64,000 nucleotides of DNA from assembly GCA_004796425.1 (NCBI GenBank), contig QZLB01000097.1, forward strand, positions 16,453-80,452. Direction: 5' to 3'. A model generated the notes under the pieces. That model searched no databases and was not told the origin of the DNA. It saw only the letters and a program-made list of their open reading frames with translations. Both the position numbers and the translations under genes were made by a program. Shown piece by piece: positions 36,044 through 47,000 of the stretch (position 1 is the first letter of the stretch; every line of letters begins with the position of its first letter). The stretch is from Desulfobulbaceae bacterium. Its GTDB lineage: Bacteria > Desulfobacterota > Desulfobulbia > Desulfobulbales > Desulfocapsaceae.

Positions 36044-36676
36044 ATGCCCAATATTTCACTTGCTGATCTGGTTATTCAGATCCCCACACTACTCCTGGCA
36101 CTCACCCTTCATGAGTACGCTCATGGCTATGTCGCTTACCGGTTTGGTGATCCCACCGCAAAAGCGGCCGGAAGGCTGACACTCAACCCTTTGAAACATA
36201 TTGATCCGATTGGCACCTTGGCCTTTGTGCTGATTAAAATTGGTTGGGCAAAACCGGTTCCGGTTAATCCCGCCTACTTCAGGAACCCCAGACAGGACAT
36301 GATCTGGGTCGCTCTTGCCGGTCCTGCAACCAACCTGCTACTGGCTGTTGCGAGCGCTGCACTCTTCAAACTTCTTGTAGGGGCGCTGCCTTACCTGCCG
36401 AATGTCCAGATTGTTGCTGCCATTATCATTCCGCTTTCCAAAATGCTACTGGCCAGTGTCTGGATCAACCTTTTGTTATGCGTTTTTAATTTGATCCCGA
36501 TTCCACCGCTTGATGGCGGCCGAATTGTCACTGGTATGCTGCCGGAAAATCTTGCCAGAGGCTACGCCTCGCTTGAGCGTTATGGTTTTATTCTGATCCT
36601 GGTACTCGCCTATTTTGGCTTGTTCTCGGTGATTCTGCCAATCATCAATGCGGTCCGGAGTCTGCTGCTCGCCTAA
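36044..36676 (+). CDS. Site-2 protease family (M50) membrane metalloprotease
   Basis: 210 residues, four to six hydrophobic segments. Zinc motif HEYAHG (His23, Glu24, His27) in the first helix and the third ligand region NLIPIPPLDGGRI (about 148-160) are intact. VAYRFGDPTAKAAGRLTLNPLKHIDPIGT (in parts) is typical of the short YwhC-like group without PDZ domains. Substrates unknown; such proteins may process membrane-bound regulators or remnant signal peptides. The gene follows the nucleotidyltransferase by 28 bp and may be in the same operon. Confidence 0.88.
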   Translation: MPNISLADLVIQIPTLLLALTLHEYAHGYVAYRFGDPTAKAAGRLTLNPLKHIDPIGTLAFVLIKIGWAKPVPVNPAYFRNPRQDMIWVALAGPATNLLLAVASAALFKLLVGALPYLPNVQIVAAIIIPLSKMLLASVWINLLLCVFNLIPIPPLDGGRIVTGMLPENLARGYASLERYGFILILVLAYFGLFSVILPIINAVRSLLLA

Positions 36677-36679
36677 ATA

Positions 36680-36706
36680 AAAGGGCTGGCCCATATGGCC
36701 AGCCCC
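36680..36706 (-). terminator. Terminator between convergent genes
   Basis: Stem GGGCTGGCC / GGCCAGCCC with a CATAT loop. The T-rich tail (CTTTTATTTA) is on the minus strand, so it mainly serves the chemoreceptor gene. Confidence 0.65.
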
Positions 36707-36733
36707 GTGGTCAAGAATATTCTGCGTTTGTTT

Positions 36734-38875
36734 TTAACTTACGCCATGCTGCTTCAAATGAGGTACGTATTTCTTATCGACTCCTCTGATATGATCGGTG
36801 AGCCAACTCATCAGGAATGACATCAAATCCATTGATATCTTATCCTTGCCTTCTTTGAGGTCGCGCTGAATGTCCTGAATCTGTGCGACCAGCTTTGCAT
36901 GGTGCCCTTTGTGAGCATCACTGTCCGGGTACCCATGTTCCTCAAAGAGCGATTCCTCATACTCAAAATGCGTAACGGTATAGTCTGTCAGACCTGATAG
37001 AATCGACATGATCGCCATGTCTCCTTTGCCGGTTTTCATCGCCCGGTGAAGGTTATTGATCATATCAACAAGTTTTTTATGTTGCTTATCGATTTCTTTC
37101 AGGCCAAGTTCAAGCCCGGGACCCCAGGTCATCAGATCACCAACGGGCCCGTCTGTTGATGACACGTTTGCGGTATCTAATGAATCCTGTGCCTTTACCT
37201 GAAATTGCATGGAGAGATCTCTGAGTTGTGCTGCAATATCGGAAAGCTCTGAGGCGTGATCCTTCACGCCATTGCCCTGGGTGGTAAGGTCGACAGCCAC
37301 CCTGCTCACATCGGAAATATCCGCGGCAATCTCAGTCGAAACTGTTGAAATCTGGGCCACGTTTTCATTCACCTCACTGATCCCCTGGGCGGCCTGAGTA
37401 ATATTATTAGAAATCTCAGTGGTGGTGGCACTTTGCTCTTCAACCGAAATGGCAATATCGGCAACAATCGCATCGACCTTGTTGATGACATCGGTAATTT
37501 CTCTGATTTCATTGACAGTTTCAGCCGTTGAGCTCTGAATTGATTCGATACTTGAGCGAATTTCTCCCGTTGCCTCTGCCGTCTGTTTTGCCAGCTCCTT
37601 GATCTCATTTGCCACCACGGCAAAACCTTTACCGGCCTCCCCTGCCCGAGCGGCCTCAATCGTTGCATTCAAGGCCAGCAGGTTAGTCTGGTCGGAGATC
37701 TCGGTAATCGCCTGGGTTACCTTGCTGATTTCATCGGCAGCGGCGCCAAGTGCATCAACCTTCTCAGATGAACTCCCCGCCAGGGCTACCGCATCGTTGG
37801 TAATCTGACGTGCCTCCACTGTCTTTTGCGCCACGGCATCCGTTGAGGCGGAAACTTCCTCGGAAGCAGTTGCCACAATATTGACATTGGTCGATGCCTG
37901 CTCACTGGCCGCAGCCACCGAATTCATATTCACACTCATTTCCTCGGAAGCGGCGGCAACACTGTTTGCTCTACCGGAAGCTTCTTCGGCACCATTTGCC
38001 ATCTGCATTGATACTGAAGATAATTCACTGGAGGCTGTCGCCAGATTCATTACCCGGGAGTTCACTTGACCAATCAACTTACTCAGGTTCTCGGCGATCA
38101 GATTCAACGATGATGAAAGAACCCCCAGCTCGTCCTTCTGGTCAATATCCAGGTTGTCCCGCATATCACCGGCAGCAATTTTCTCGGCAAAGCCTAATGC
38201 CTTTTTTACGACTCCGGTAATCGATCTGCTGATGATAAAGCTCATAAAGATGCCAAACCCCAGTGCCACCACTGAGACACCAATCACAAGCATTCTGAGC
38301 CATGAGGCATGTGATTGCATCTCTTCGAGTTTCCGCTCGTTTGCGCCTTCGACAATCTCGCTGGCGTCGTTGAGCCCCTTTTTGACCCCGGCAAGCGAAG
38401 GTAATGTTTTATTAACAAAAATCTCCCGAACCTCTGCAAAATAACGATCCCGCTCGCCCTGGTGTTTAGCCAACTGCTGTTGGATTTCTATTGCTGACTC
38501 ATGCATCTGCTGGTGAGGTAATTCTAGTTGCTTCAATACCGGTACCAGACTAGGCAGCAGCGCTTCAGCCTGCTTTCTGTCCGGTCCATATAACCATTTC
38601 CCCAGACTGCACGTTTTATGATCAGTCTTCACATTCAACTCATTGACTCTGCTCTCGATCATCACCTCGGTGACCTTATCCCGCCAGTTGAGATGATCGA
38701 TTTCCTTCTGCAGCATCAAAGCATTAACCGAGGCCAGAGCAGTCTGATCAACCGCCTCCCCCAAGAGGGTGCGCAACCCGAACCACCCAAGATAACTGAT
38801 CGTGATAAGCATTAACAGAATCAGACCGAAACCAAAACCGAGCTTTTTGATCATTGATAGATTCTTCCAGGACAT
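36734..38875 (-). CDS. Chemoreceptor with CZB-like sensor and bacteriohemerythrin tail
   Basis: 713 residues. TM1 (about 10-32); a periplasmic helical region with a CZB-like zinc site (His61, CSLGKWLYG with Cys89, HQQMH with His121/125); TM2 (about 194-216); HAMP (217-270); methyl-accepting helices with hairpin tip [22 protein letters not shown]; and a C-terminal hemerythrin domain (about 590-713). The latter has all di-iron ligands: [18 protein letters not shown] and HIRGVD. I infer dual input, with oxygen sensed in the cytoplasm by hemerythrin and zinc or oxidant sensed outside. It would signal to CheA/CheW encoded elsewhere. Gene stands alone with its own terminator. Confidence 0.9.
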   Translation of the reverse strand: MSWKNLSMIKKLGFGFGLILLMLITISYLGWFGLRTLLGEAVDQTALASVNALMLQKEIDHLNWRDKVTEVMIESRVNELNVKTDHKTCSLGKWLYGPDRKQAEALLPSLVPVLKQLELPHQQMHESAIEIQQQLAKHQGERDRYFAEVREIFVNKTLPSLAGVKKGLNDASEIVEGANERKLEEMQSHASWLRMLVIGVSVVALGFGIFMSFIISRSITGVVKKALGFAEKIAAGDMRDNLDIDQKDELGVLSSSLNLIAENLSKLIGQVNSRVMNLATASSELSSVSMQMANGAEEASGRANSVAAASEEMSVNMNSVAAASEQASTNVNIVATASEEVSASTDAVAQKTVEARQITNDAVALAGSSSEKVDALGAAADEISKVTQAITEISDQTNLLALNATIEAARAGEAGKGFAVVANEIKELAKQTAEATGEIRSSIESIQSSTAETVNEIREITDVINKVDAIVADIAISVEEQSATTTEISNNITQAAQGISEVNENVAQISTVSTEIAADISDVSRVAVDLTTQGNGVKDHASELSDIAAQLRDLSMQFQVKAQDSLDTANVSSTDGPVGDLMTWGPGLELGLKEIDKQHKKLVDMINNLHRAMKTGKGDMAIMSILSGLTDYTVTHFEYEESLFEEHGYPDSDAHKGHHAKLVAQIQDIQRDLKEGKDKISMDLMSFLMSWLTDHIRGVDKKYVPHLKQHGVS

Positions 38876-38989
38876 GTCAACTCCTTCAATGTAGTATCAA
38901 AAAAAGTGGTAATTCCAAACTTATACACCTGAAGTATATACGCTCAATTTTCACATATCAAATCAGTCAGGCTTTTTTTCAAAAACACA

Positions 38990-39026
38990 AAAAAAACCCG
39001 ATCCGGCTCAATACCGGATCGGGTTA
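38990..39026 (-). terminator. Intrinsic terminator after the FadL gene
   Basis: On the minus strand: stem AACCCGATCCGG / CCGGATCGGGTT (12 bp, 7-nt loop) followed by TTTTTT. About 23 bp past the FadL stop. Confidence 0.9.
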
Positions 39027-39048
39027 AATAAGACAGGTATCTTATGTG

Positions 39049-40281
39049 TTAGAACTTGTAACTGAGACCCACGGTGAGGAACATCGCGGCGGCGTTGGTG
39101 AATTCACCGTTGATGGTGCTGTTGCTCACCTCACGTGATTTCTTGTAATCATAAAGGAATCCGACTCCGGCTTCCATTTGTTCATTGATTGCATACCGTC
39201 CACCGATTGAGAAGATATAGGCATCTGAATCAGGCAGCTCAAAGCTCAAATGTTCTTCTGGTACCGGATTGGAATCGAAGGCAAAACCAGCCATGACCGT
39301 AATGGCATCCGTTGCTTTATAGGTCAAACCAAGACGGAAGGCATCGGTATCATCCCAGTCTTTTGGTACCGGTGAGCCAAAAATTGAAAACAGGACCGGA
39401 TTGGTAAGCGGGGTTGAATACTGGATATCGAGCTCTTCGTAGGCTGACCAGAAGGTACGATCCCAGGTCAGTTCAACGGTCAGATCATTCCAGGTGTAAG
39501 CTGCAGATAGGGCAAGCACAGCGGGTGCGGGCAGGGTTACATTACCATCTGATTCAAAGGTAAAGCTGGTTGGGAAGTTGGTCCACAGTGTGGCATCACC
39601 AGAAAGATCCATATCAACTTCTGAACGGTAGGTAACGGACAGATTCAAATCTTCCATCGGTTTGAAAGAAAGCGCCAGGTTATATCCCCAATCAACATCG
39701 AACTCACCCTTGAGCTCACGGCTAAAACTTACCCCGGTGGTTGTGGTTCCTCCATTTTTAGCAACGGCCTGGGACATCAGCATCCGAAGACCCGCGGCAA
39801 CAGAAACATACTCGTTAAACTTGTAGGAAACACTCGGGTTCAACTCAAAAACCTGTAACGAGAACTTCTGTGAATAGGTCCCTGGAAATGGGTCTCTCCA
39901 GCGCTTGGCCAGACCAAACGGTGCAGTTACCGCAAAGCCAAAGCGGAAATTGCTGAAATCGGGTGATACCAGAAAAACGGTTGGTAGGAAGAAGTTCTCA
40001 GTCTCAGATTCACCGTTAAGTGTCGGTGAACGATTGTCCTCATATTCAATCGCACTCAGGTAAATCCAGGAAAGGTCTACTTCCGTCATCCATCCGTCAC
40101 CAGCCCACGCCATATTTGCCGGGTTGAAGTAGCTAATATCAGCACTCGTAGAAGATGCGACATTTGCACCAGACTTGGCGGTCGAATCAACTGACTGCTC
40201 CGGAATTCGATACCCTGATGCAAAGGCAGAACTCGCTGCGAATACTGATGCCAGAGCCAAAACAGAAAGTGTTTTTTTCAT
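39049..40281 (-). CDS. FadL/OmpP1-family outer-membrane transporter
   Basis: 410 residues from ATG 40281, chosen because GGAGAG lies upstream and the signal peptide MKKTLSVLALASVFAASSAFA follows directly. Mature start SGYRIPEQSVDSTAKSGAN (hatch region) and DISYFNPANMAW are the FadL hallmark; the chain ends in LTVGLSYKF with C-terminal Phe. FadL proteins take up long-chain fatty acids and other hydrophobic compounds through a lateral opening in the barrel. The acyl-CoA ligase just upstream on the same strand supports fatty-acid uptake and activation. Confidence 0.92.
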   Translation of the reverse strand: MKKTLSVLALASVFAASSAFASGYRIPEQSVDSTAKSGANVASSTSADISYFNPANMAWAGDGWMTEVDLSWIYLSAIEYEDNRSPTLNGESETENFFLPTVFLVSPDFSNFRFGFAVTAPFGLAKRWRDPFPGTYSQKFSLQVFELNPSVSYKFNEYVSVAAGLRMLMSQAVAKNGGTTTTGVSFSRELKGEFDVDWGYNLALSFKPMEDLNLSVTYRSEVDMDLSGDATLWTNFPTSFTFESDGNVTLPAPAVLALSAAYTWNDLTVELTWDRTFWSAYEELDIQYSTPLTNPVLFSIFGSPVPKDWDDTDAFRLGLTYKATDAITVMAGFAFDSNPVPEEHLSFELPDSDAYIFSIGGRYAINEQMEAGVGFLYDYKKSREVSNSTINGEFTNAAAMFLTVGLSYKF

Positions 40282-40295
40282 TCGTCTCTCCACTC

Positions 40296-40309
40296 GTTGA
40301 ATATTCAAC
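40296..40309. promoter_or_regulatory. 14-bp palindrome just upstream of the FadL gene
   Basis: GTTGAATATTCAAC is a perfect palindrome 15 bp before the FadL start codon. It may be a regulator site (FadR- or TetR-type cannot be told) or a chance AT-rich palindrome. Confidence 0.3.
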
Positions 40310-40370
40310 CAAACCGAAATTCTCCCTATTCCTGGAATGGCAGTTAAATTCCGTCTAAAGGACGGATTTA

Positions 40371-42077
40371 TTACGCGATATTGCTTCCACCGTCATATAA
40401 ATACCGCTTGATCTTGTGTGTTGCGGTTTTAATAAACGGTTCTCTTCGTTCATATATTTCTGCAAGTTTAGACGCTTTTGGAAGACTCGAATTGACCTCC
40501 TTGCGCATCTTCTCCATCAGGGTTTCAATATACTGTTTACGCTGCAGCCGGCTCTGGCCCTCGGTTGCCTCGTCGATACTTTCATAATCTGGATAAATCC
40601 AGGCAGCTAGTTTGCCATTATTATCGACAACCAGTGACTCAACAACCCAGTGATACGCATTGAGTCGGTGTTCAATTACTTCCGGATAAACATTTTCACC
40701 ATTAGCCAGCACAATCACGTTTTTCGATCTACCTTTGATATGCAGGTTACCCAGTTCATCGATCAAGCCAAGGTCTCCGGTAAAAAGCCAGCCATCCGAA
40801 GATATGGTCTCGCTGGTGGCATCGGGGTCGTTATAATATCCGTTCATGATGTTTGGACCGCAGGCACAGATTTCTCCGACACCGGTGTCCGGATCCGGCG
40901 AATCAATCCTCACTTCAACACCAGGTATTGGCTTGCCTGCAGAGCCAAGCGCAATCGTTTTGTCTCCGGCCGGTCCACCGGCAATCAGCGGTGCTGATTC
41001 CGTGAGACCATATCCCACCAGGTAAGGAAAATCTGATTCGATCAAGAACTGTTCAACATCAGGATTCAAAGAAGCACCGCCTACACCCATCAGGACCAGA
41101 TTACCGCCAAAAAAATCAAGCAGTTTCTTGCCGATCTTCCGATAGATAAATTTTCGTCCCGCTTTATATTTGCAAATCGTTTTGAGCAGACGACTCTTCT
41201 CAATCTTGGGCAATACTCGCTTCTTGTAAATTTTCTCCAGTACCAATGGTACCGCAAAAATGGCAAATGGCTTCTCGTAAGCACACAAGTTTTGCAATAT
41301 TGCCGGAGTCGGTGTTTTTCCGGCATAGGCAATTCTCGCCCCCATCAGCAGTGGCAGTACAAACCCTGTGGTGAACTCATACGTATGAGACATGGGCAGG
41401 ATGGAGAGAAACACCGAACCGGGTTTCACCTCCAACAAACCAGATGCAGCGTAGGCGTTAGATGTCAAATTCTTGTGACTTAACATCACTGCTTTGGAAA
41501 AGCCTGAGGTACCCGAGGTGTAAAGGATTGATGCGAGATCCTCTTCACCGACTTCAGGAAACTCAGGCGCTTCATCAAGCGCCAGCTTCTCCCGGTAGTC
41601 GGCAAGTGCCTCAGAGAGAAAATCGGAATAAAGCGTTGCCTGAAGCAGTCCCTCGGCACTCTGGTAATCATCAAGGCTGACCACCGTCGCGATCGGTTCA
41701 CCACGGTAATCATAAATCTTGTCCATCTGACGTTGGGTAGTGAACAGGACTTTTACGTTCATCTCATTGAGGATATGATGAACATCCGCCTCGGGCAGAT
41801 CTGGCAGGATTGGCACGCCAACGGCTCCAATTCTTACGGTTGCAAGGTAGGCGGTCCCCCAGTTATGAGAATTCTCGGCTAGTATCGCAATATGATCGCC
41901 TTTGCGCACCCCTTCCTGGTACATTCGGGTCGCTAAAGCACAGATCCGGTCGTGGAACTCTTCGTAGGTAATGGGCTCTTCCTGGGCCATGCCAATTGCA
42001 GCCAGATCACCAAACCTGGCTTTGCTTGAATCGATTATATAATTCAAGGTCATTCGAACTGCTGGCCCATCAGTCAT
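40371..42077 (-). CDS. AMP-forming long-chain acyl-CoA ligase
   Basis: About 568 residues from ATG 42077, which has GGGGA seven bases upstream (ATG 42104 and 42140 are in frame). ANL-superfamily marks: P-loop ILYTSGTSGFSKAVMLSHKN (the AMP-binding signature), VGYGLTESAPLIAG, GWLFTGDLGLIDELGNLHIKGRSKN (in parts), and a C-terminal Lys in THKIKRYLY. It activates fatty or aromatic acids as acyl-AMP and then acyl-CoA. It is read toward the FadL gene with a 90-bp gap, which suggests a functional pair for fatty-acid import. Confidence 0.9.
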   Translation of the reverse strand: MTDGPAVRMTLNYIIDSSKARFGDLAAIGMAQEEPITYEEFHDRICALATRMYQEGVRKGDHIAILAENSHNWGTAYLATVRIGAVGVPILPDLPEADVHHILNEMNVKVLFTTQRQMDKIYDYRGEPIATVVSLDDYQSAEGLLQATLYSDFLSEALADYREKLALDEAPEFPEVGEEDLASILYTSGTSGFSKAVMLSHKNLTSNAYAASGLLEVKPGSVFLSILPMSHTYEFTTGFVLPLLMGARIAYAGKTPTPAILQNLCAYEKPFAIFAVPLVLEKIYKKRVLPKIEKSRLLKTICKYKAGRKFIYRKIGKKLLDFFGGNLVLMGVGGASLNPDVEQFLIESDFPYLVGYGLTESAPLIAGGPAGDKTIALGSAGKPIPGVEVRIDSPDPDTGVGEICACGPNIMNGYYNDPDATSETISSDGWLFTGDLGLIDELGNLHIKGRSKNVIVLANGENVYPEVIEHRLNAYHWVVESLVVDNNGKLAAWIYPDYESIDEATEGQSRLQRKQYIETLMEKMRKEVNSSLPKASKLAEIYERREPFIKTATHKIKRYLYDGGSNIA

Positions 42078-42258
42078 AAAGATTCCCCGATAATTTGGAA
42101 CCATGGCCTCCAAGCCTCTGCTAGGCCATAGAAAAAACAAGCAAAACCCCGCAATATGAGCGTGAGTATATTACACAATCGTTAAAATTTGGTCAATTAA
42201 AAGCACCGTGACACTACGATCTGGGAAAAATAGTTGCACGCTCCAGCGTCGATAGTTC

Positions 42259-42287
42259 TTGACAAGAAAAAACTGAACAGATAACTA
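42259..42287 (+). promoter_or_regulatory. Candidate promoter of the carboxypeptidase gene
   Basis: TTGACA (42259-42264), 17 bp, then a weak TAACTA (42282-42287) in an AT-rich spacer, about 52 bp before the ATG. Confidence 0.35.
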
Positions 42288-42339
42288 ATAAATTAATGAT
42301 TGTTATTTTTAATAGTTACGTATTTCTTAACCTGATGTA

Positions 42340-43347
42340 ATGGGTAAAAAAGCTCCACATATCGTCCGCACCTGTCTTTTATTAGGATTCGTAATCCTGC
42401 TTTCTCTGGCATCGGTCGTAGAGGGTGTTCCGATTCTAAAGGATCAGAAAAAGACTCCTGTTTCTACAGTCAAAACAAAAGTTTCAAGAAGCGTTGTTCA
42501 AACCCTGGGCAGCTATAATGACATTTCGGCTGCCAAAAGAAGGACCACTACCTCTATATCAAACCGGTCGCGCCTCACGGCGATTTCAGCCAGGAGCGTC
42601 ATTATCATTGATGCAATTTCGGGCAAGACCATTTACGCAAAAGCTCCTGACTCAAAGCGTCAGCCTGCCAGCACCATTAAGGTACTGACCGGTATCCTGG
42701 CGATTGATCTGCTTAAAAATAACCAACGCGTCGGAATCAGTAAGAAAGCAGCACGCCAACCTCGCTCCAAGATTTATCTGGACACCAAGAAGACCTATCT
42801 GGCTGATGACCTGATTAACGCGGTGCTGCTCTCCTCAGCCAATGATGCCAGTGTCGCGTTGGCTGAAAAGATCTCCGGAAGTGAGGCTTCTTTTGCCAAA
42901 CTGATGACCGAACGAGCTCGTCTTTGGGGTGCCCGGAATACCACCTGCCGAACCGCGTCAGGCCTCACCGCCCGAGGGCAGAAAACAACCGCCAGGGATC
43001 TGGCGATCATTTTTCGTAAAGCAATGAATGACAGAGAATTCGCCCGCAGGATGAAGCGTACAACCACGCGAACATCTTATGGTAAAACTTTACGCAACCA
43101 CAATAAGGCGCTCTGGCAGGTTGATGGTACATTGGCCGGTAAAACCGGCTACACAAATGCAGCACGCCAAACCTATGTGGGAAAATTTAAACGAGGCAAT
43201 GATGAAATTATTGTCGCTCTGCTCGGTAGTGAAACCATGTGGACTGATCTAAAAAAACTGGTTTCTTATGGGTTCAGAAAAAAACAGCAGATCAGGATCG
43301 CAGAAAATCGGACGCACCCCAATATTGCTCAGGCACTACTGCAATAG
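42340..43347 (+). CDS. D-alanyl-D-alanine carboxypeptidase, S11 family
   Basis: 335 residues. Signal peptide or anchor (TCLLLGFVILLSLASVVEG). Penicillin-binding motifs in order: SxxK as PASTIKVLTG (Ser about 112), SxN as LSSANDAS (about 167) and KTG as LAGKTGYTNAARQ (about 268). It trims the terminal D-Ala of peptidoglycan pentapeptides in the periplasm. A basic Ser/Thr-rich linker lies between the signal peptide and the domain (KKTPVSTVKTKVSRSVVQ), and the usual C-terminal beta-domain and amphipathic anchor are short or missing. The next 192 bp (43348-43539) hold no recognisable feature. Confidence 0.92.
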   Translation: MGKKAPHIVRTCLLLGFVILLSLASVVEGVPILKDQKKTPVSTVKTKVSRSVVQTLGSYNDISAAKRRTTTSISNRSRLTAISARSVIIIDAISGKTIYAKAPDSKRQPASTIKVLTGILAIDLLKNNQRVGISKKAARQPRSKIYLDTKKTYLADDLINAVLLSSANDASVALAEKISGSEASFAKLMTERARLWGARNTTCRTASGLTARGQKTTARDLAIIFRKAMNDREFARRMKRTTTRTSYGKTLRNHNKALWQVDGTLAGKTGYTNAARQTYVGKFKRGNDEIIVALLGSETMWTDLKKLVSYGFRKKQQIRIAENRTHPNIAQALLQ

Positions 43348-43539
43348 TACTCCACAGCAAAATACAACAGCCAGAAAACAATTACTTCAGGAGCCAACGA
43401 GACGAGCCCCGGACTGTCTCAGCCCCTAGATGCTCCCTGCACACAATCCAAAGCGGTCACATTACCGCACGTCAATTCGTCATGCTCCAACGATCTACTA
43501 GAGAGTAAGGCGGTGTGAACAACAAAAGGATAACGCTCG

Positions 43540-43935
43540 CTAGAGTCTAATACCCTCAACAGGTTGATCCGGAGTCAAATGGTCCTTCACTGCTCCGACA
43601 ATTTCCTGTCGTGAAAACGGTTTGGCCAAAGTTGTGGTATTACCCAGATAGCCGGCCACCTCAAGGTAACGTTCTTTGGAAATCTTTCCCCCTGCCGAAA
43701 TCGCAATCACCGGCAGATCAGGGACAATCTTCTTCAACTCAAGTATGGTATCCAGCCCATCCTTCACAGGCATGACCATGTCAGTAATCACAAGATCCAT
43801 CGGTTTCGAATGGAATTGGGCCAACCCTTCCTCACCATCATGAGCGGTCACCACTTCATACCCCTCATCCTGCAGGATCTGTGTCAGAATACTCAATGTC
43901 GACTCATCATCATCAATAATTAAGATTCGCTCCAC
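43540..43935 (-). CDS. Stand-alone response-regulator receiver protein
   Basis: About 131 residues. GTG 43935, with GAGAGG seven bases upstream, is the better start; TTG 43941 is also in frame. A single REC domain: acidic pocket IIDDDES, phosphorylation Asp in LVITDMVMP, switch Ser in VIAISAGG and Lys in TLAKPFS. There is no output domain, so it probably relays phosphate or acts through protein contacts, like CheY or Spo0F. A partner kinase is not adjacent; the hybrid kinase at 50.5-53.0 kb is possible. Confidence 0.88.
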   Translation of the reverse strand: MERILIIDDDESTLSILTQILQDEGYEVVTAHDGEEGLAQFHSKPMDLVITDMVMPVKDGLDTILELKKIVPDLPVIAISAGGKISKERYLEVAGYLGNTTTLAKPFSRQEIVGAVKDHLTPDQPVEGIRL

Positions 43936-44020
43936 TTCCAAACCTCTCTTGCTTTTTTTTACTGTTCATCGTTTTTAATTATACAGCTTTTTCACCATTT
44001 TCAAGTAGAAAGCTCATCCA

Positions 44021-47000
44021 TCACGCTTTTCTGCCAAATACCTTTTCAACGGTCAGGGTAATTGCACCATAATCTGCTTCCACCAGTCCTTTAAGCAGAT
44101 ATGGTTTGCCACTGCTTAATTCATGGGCATGAGCCCGATAAACTGCAGGGAAAAAGGTCGTTTCAATCAGACCGGTTTCATCTTCAAAAGTGAGAAACTC
44201 CATCACCTCGCCCGTTTTGGTGGAGACCATTTTCCCGGTCAGAAGCCAGCACATCACGCACACGGTGCTGCCAACGTGATCCTTCAACGATGCTGCCTTG
44301 ATGGCCTGAACACGACTGCCGATCAAGTCAATGAGACGAATCGGATGTATCGTGCTCAAAAAACCAAGCGCCCGATACTCAGCCCGCAATAGTTCCCGCT
44401 CATCATGTCGTGGCAATATGGGTGGGGCGATTCGCGGTGCCTCAAACAATGATCGACGACGGTCCTTGTTTTGACACAGGGTGCCACCAGCGGCCTGCCA
44501 GAGCAGCTCATTACGTTGTCTTGCTGGTTCCAGTTCATCACATGCTCCCGCATTAATCAAGGATCTCAGTTCATGTTCTGCCGGTTTTACCCGGTTAACA
44601 AAATCATCAAACCCGCTGAAGAGCCGTTGTTCCCGTTGGGCAAGAATTGTTGTCACACTCTCGAAGGACAGCTCTCGAACAGCCTGAAGACCAACCCTGA
44701 TCACACTTTCTTGTCCCTGCCAGCAATAGTTGCTCTGGTTCACATCGGGTGGGATAATTTCTATCCCCATCCTTCTGGCCTCTGAGACATAGGCAAATGT
44801 TGAGTAAAAGCCACCTTGGTTAGAGATCACCGCTGCCATGAACTCCGCCGGATAATGACGCTTCAAATAAGCTGCCTGGAAAGAAACTCTAGCGTATGAG
44901 GCTGAGTGCGGTTTGCAGAATGAGTAACCACTGAAACTCATCATCATCTCCCAAATCCGTTCAATCTCAGGTTCTCCGATTTCCTGTTTTCGACAGCCGC
45001 TGAAAAATTGATCCCGATAGTCATGGAGTCGTCGTTCACGGTCTTTTTTGGACATTACCTTGCGCAGACCATCCGCTTCCGCATGACTGAAATCAGCCAG
45101 GGCAACCGCTACTCGTGAAACATCTTCCTGATAAACCATCAGACCAAAGGTCTCATCAAGCACGCGTTCAAGCGCAGGGTGCAGTGGGTCCCAGGCCCCT
45201 CCGTGTAACCGGCGCACATACTCACGGACAAATTCATTGGCGGCCGGACGGATGATCGAAGACTGGATCACCAGTTGTTCGAAATCCCCGGTACCCGCCT
45301 TTTTCTGTAACAACCGCATGGCAGGGCTTTCGATATAGAAACAGCCCATGGTACGCCCCTGGCTCACCGACTCCTGGGTTGGAACATCATCCTCCGGCTC
45401 CCATTGATGTTCAGAGAAACCCACACCGTTGATCCTGACATTCTTGATGGCATCCCTGATTACGCCAAGACTGCGATTACCAAGCAGATCGATTTTCACC
45501 AGCCCTGCCTGTTCGGTACCATCTTTTTCCCATTGAATAATCCGCACCCCTTTCGGTGAACGTTCGACCGGCACATAATCAGCGACCGCGGTGGGAGTAA
45601 TAACCACTCCCCCGGGATGTACGGACAGATATCTCGGCAGGCCGATCAAGCCGGAGGCGAGCTCTATTATTTCCGGCCAGGGTGGGGAAAAGTCCTGATC
45701 TTTTAAAGCGGGCAACTGGGAAATCTGGTTGGTGAGTTGTTCATCATCTCTACGAAAAAACCACGGCAGTCGCTTGGTCATCCGGGATATTTCATACCCC
45801 GGCAGGCCAAAAGCCCGGGCCGTCTCACGTATCGCCATCCGTGGTTGGAAAAAGACATGATTGCACACCATGGCCGCCCGGTCACCAAAAGTTTCAAGAA
45901 CATCATCAAGGACCTGATCCCGCTCATCCCAGGCAAAATCGATATCGATGTCTGGCGGATCACTCCGCCCCGGATTCAGAAAACGCTCAAAATAGAGATT
46001 GTAGCGAATGGGGCAGACGTTGGTTACACCCAGACAATAGGCAACCAGAGAAGCCGCGCCTGACCCTCGTCCGCAAACACGCCGTGTGACTCTGCGACCG
46101 TCGGTTTGTCGGGGATGTACAATATCCCTGACGACGAGGAAATAAGAAGAGTAGCCCATCTCTTCAATGACACGCAGCTCATGCTCAAGACGCTCAACAA
46201 CGGATTCACTCAGATCATCACCATACCGATTCCGGGCTCCCCGATACGCTTCCTGACGCAATACCTGGTGAGCCGAATAGTGGTGCTCGGGTTCCCAGGG
46301 AGGCATCACGATGCCAAATTCCGGTCCACTGAAGCTGCACATCTCCGCAATCTCTGCAGTTGCCCGGATCACTTCGGGCCACATTGCGAACCGCTGACGA
46401 TAGACCGCAGGCTCCTCCAACACCGGCAATACCTCTGTGACTCTCGGAGATACTTTCCTGTCCAGGACCGTTTTTTCACGGACCGCCTCCAATAGCTGGT
46501 AGAGACGAAAATCATCCCGTGTTCCCAGACAACTGTCAGGTGTCGCGACGGCAGGAATATTGTTTCTTTGAGCGGCCTCCCGCAATCTGCTGCCCGGTTC
46601 AGTCGGTCGGTTTCCCACATCTGCGACAACCGAGATTTGCTTTTCCCTGAGTTTCTCTATCAGTGTTTGGTCTTTCACCAATACAATCAGCCCATCGAAC
46701 CGCTCCGGCCCCAGCTCACTTACCCGATCGATACTTCCCCGTTTATTGTCGGTAAGAAGGTTACACAGGTTTCGATAGCCAATGGGATCCTGCACCAGAC
46801 AACACAACTCCCTGCCCGCAGGATCCCCCCCTAGCTCAGCCCCGATTATTGGCTTGAGATCAAACCGTCTGCAACTATTGATAAAGGACCAGAGCCCGTA
46901 AAGATTGCCCGTATCGGTCAGGGCAAGTTGCTGATAGCCATACTCCCTGGCTTTTCTGCACAATGTTTCGGGTGAAGCGGTGCCTGTCTGCAGGGAATAA

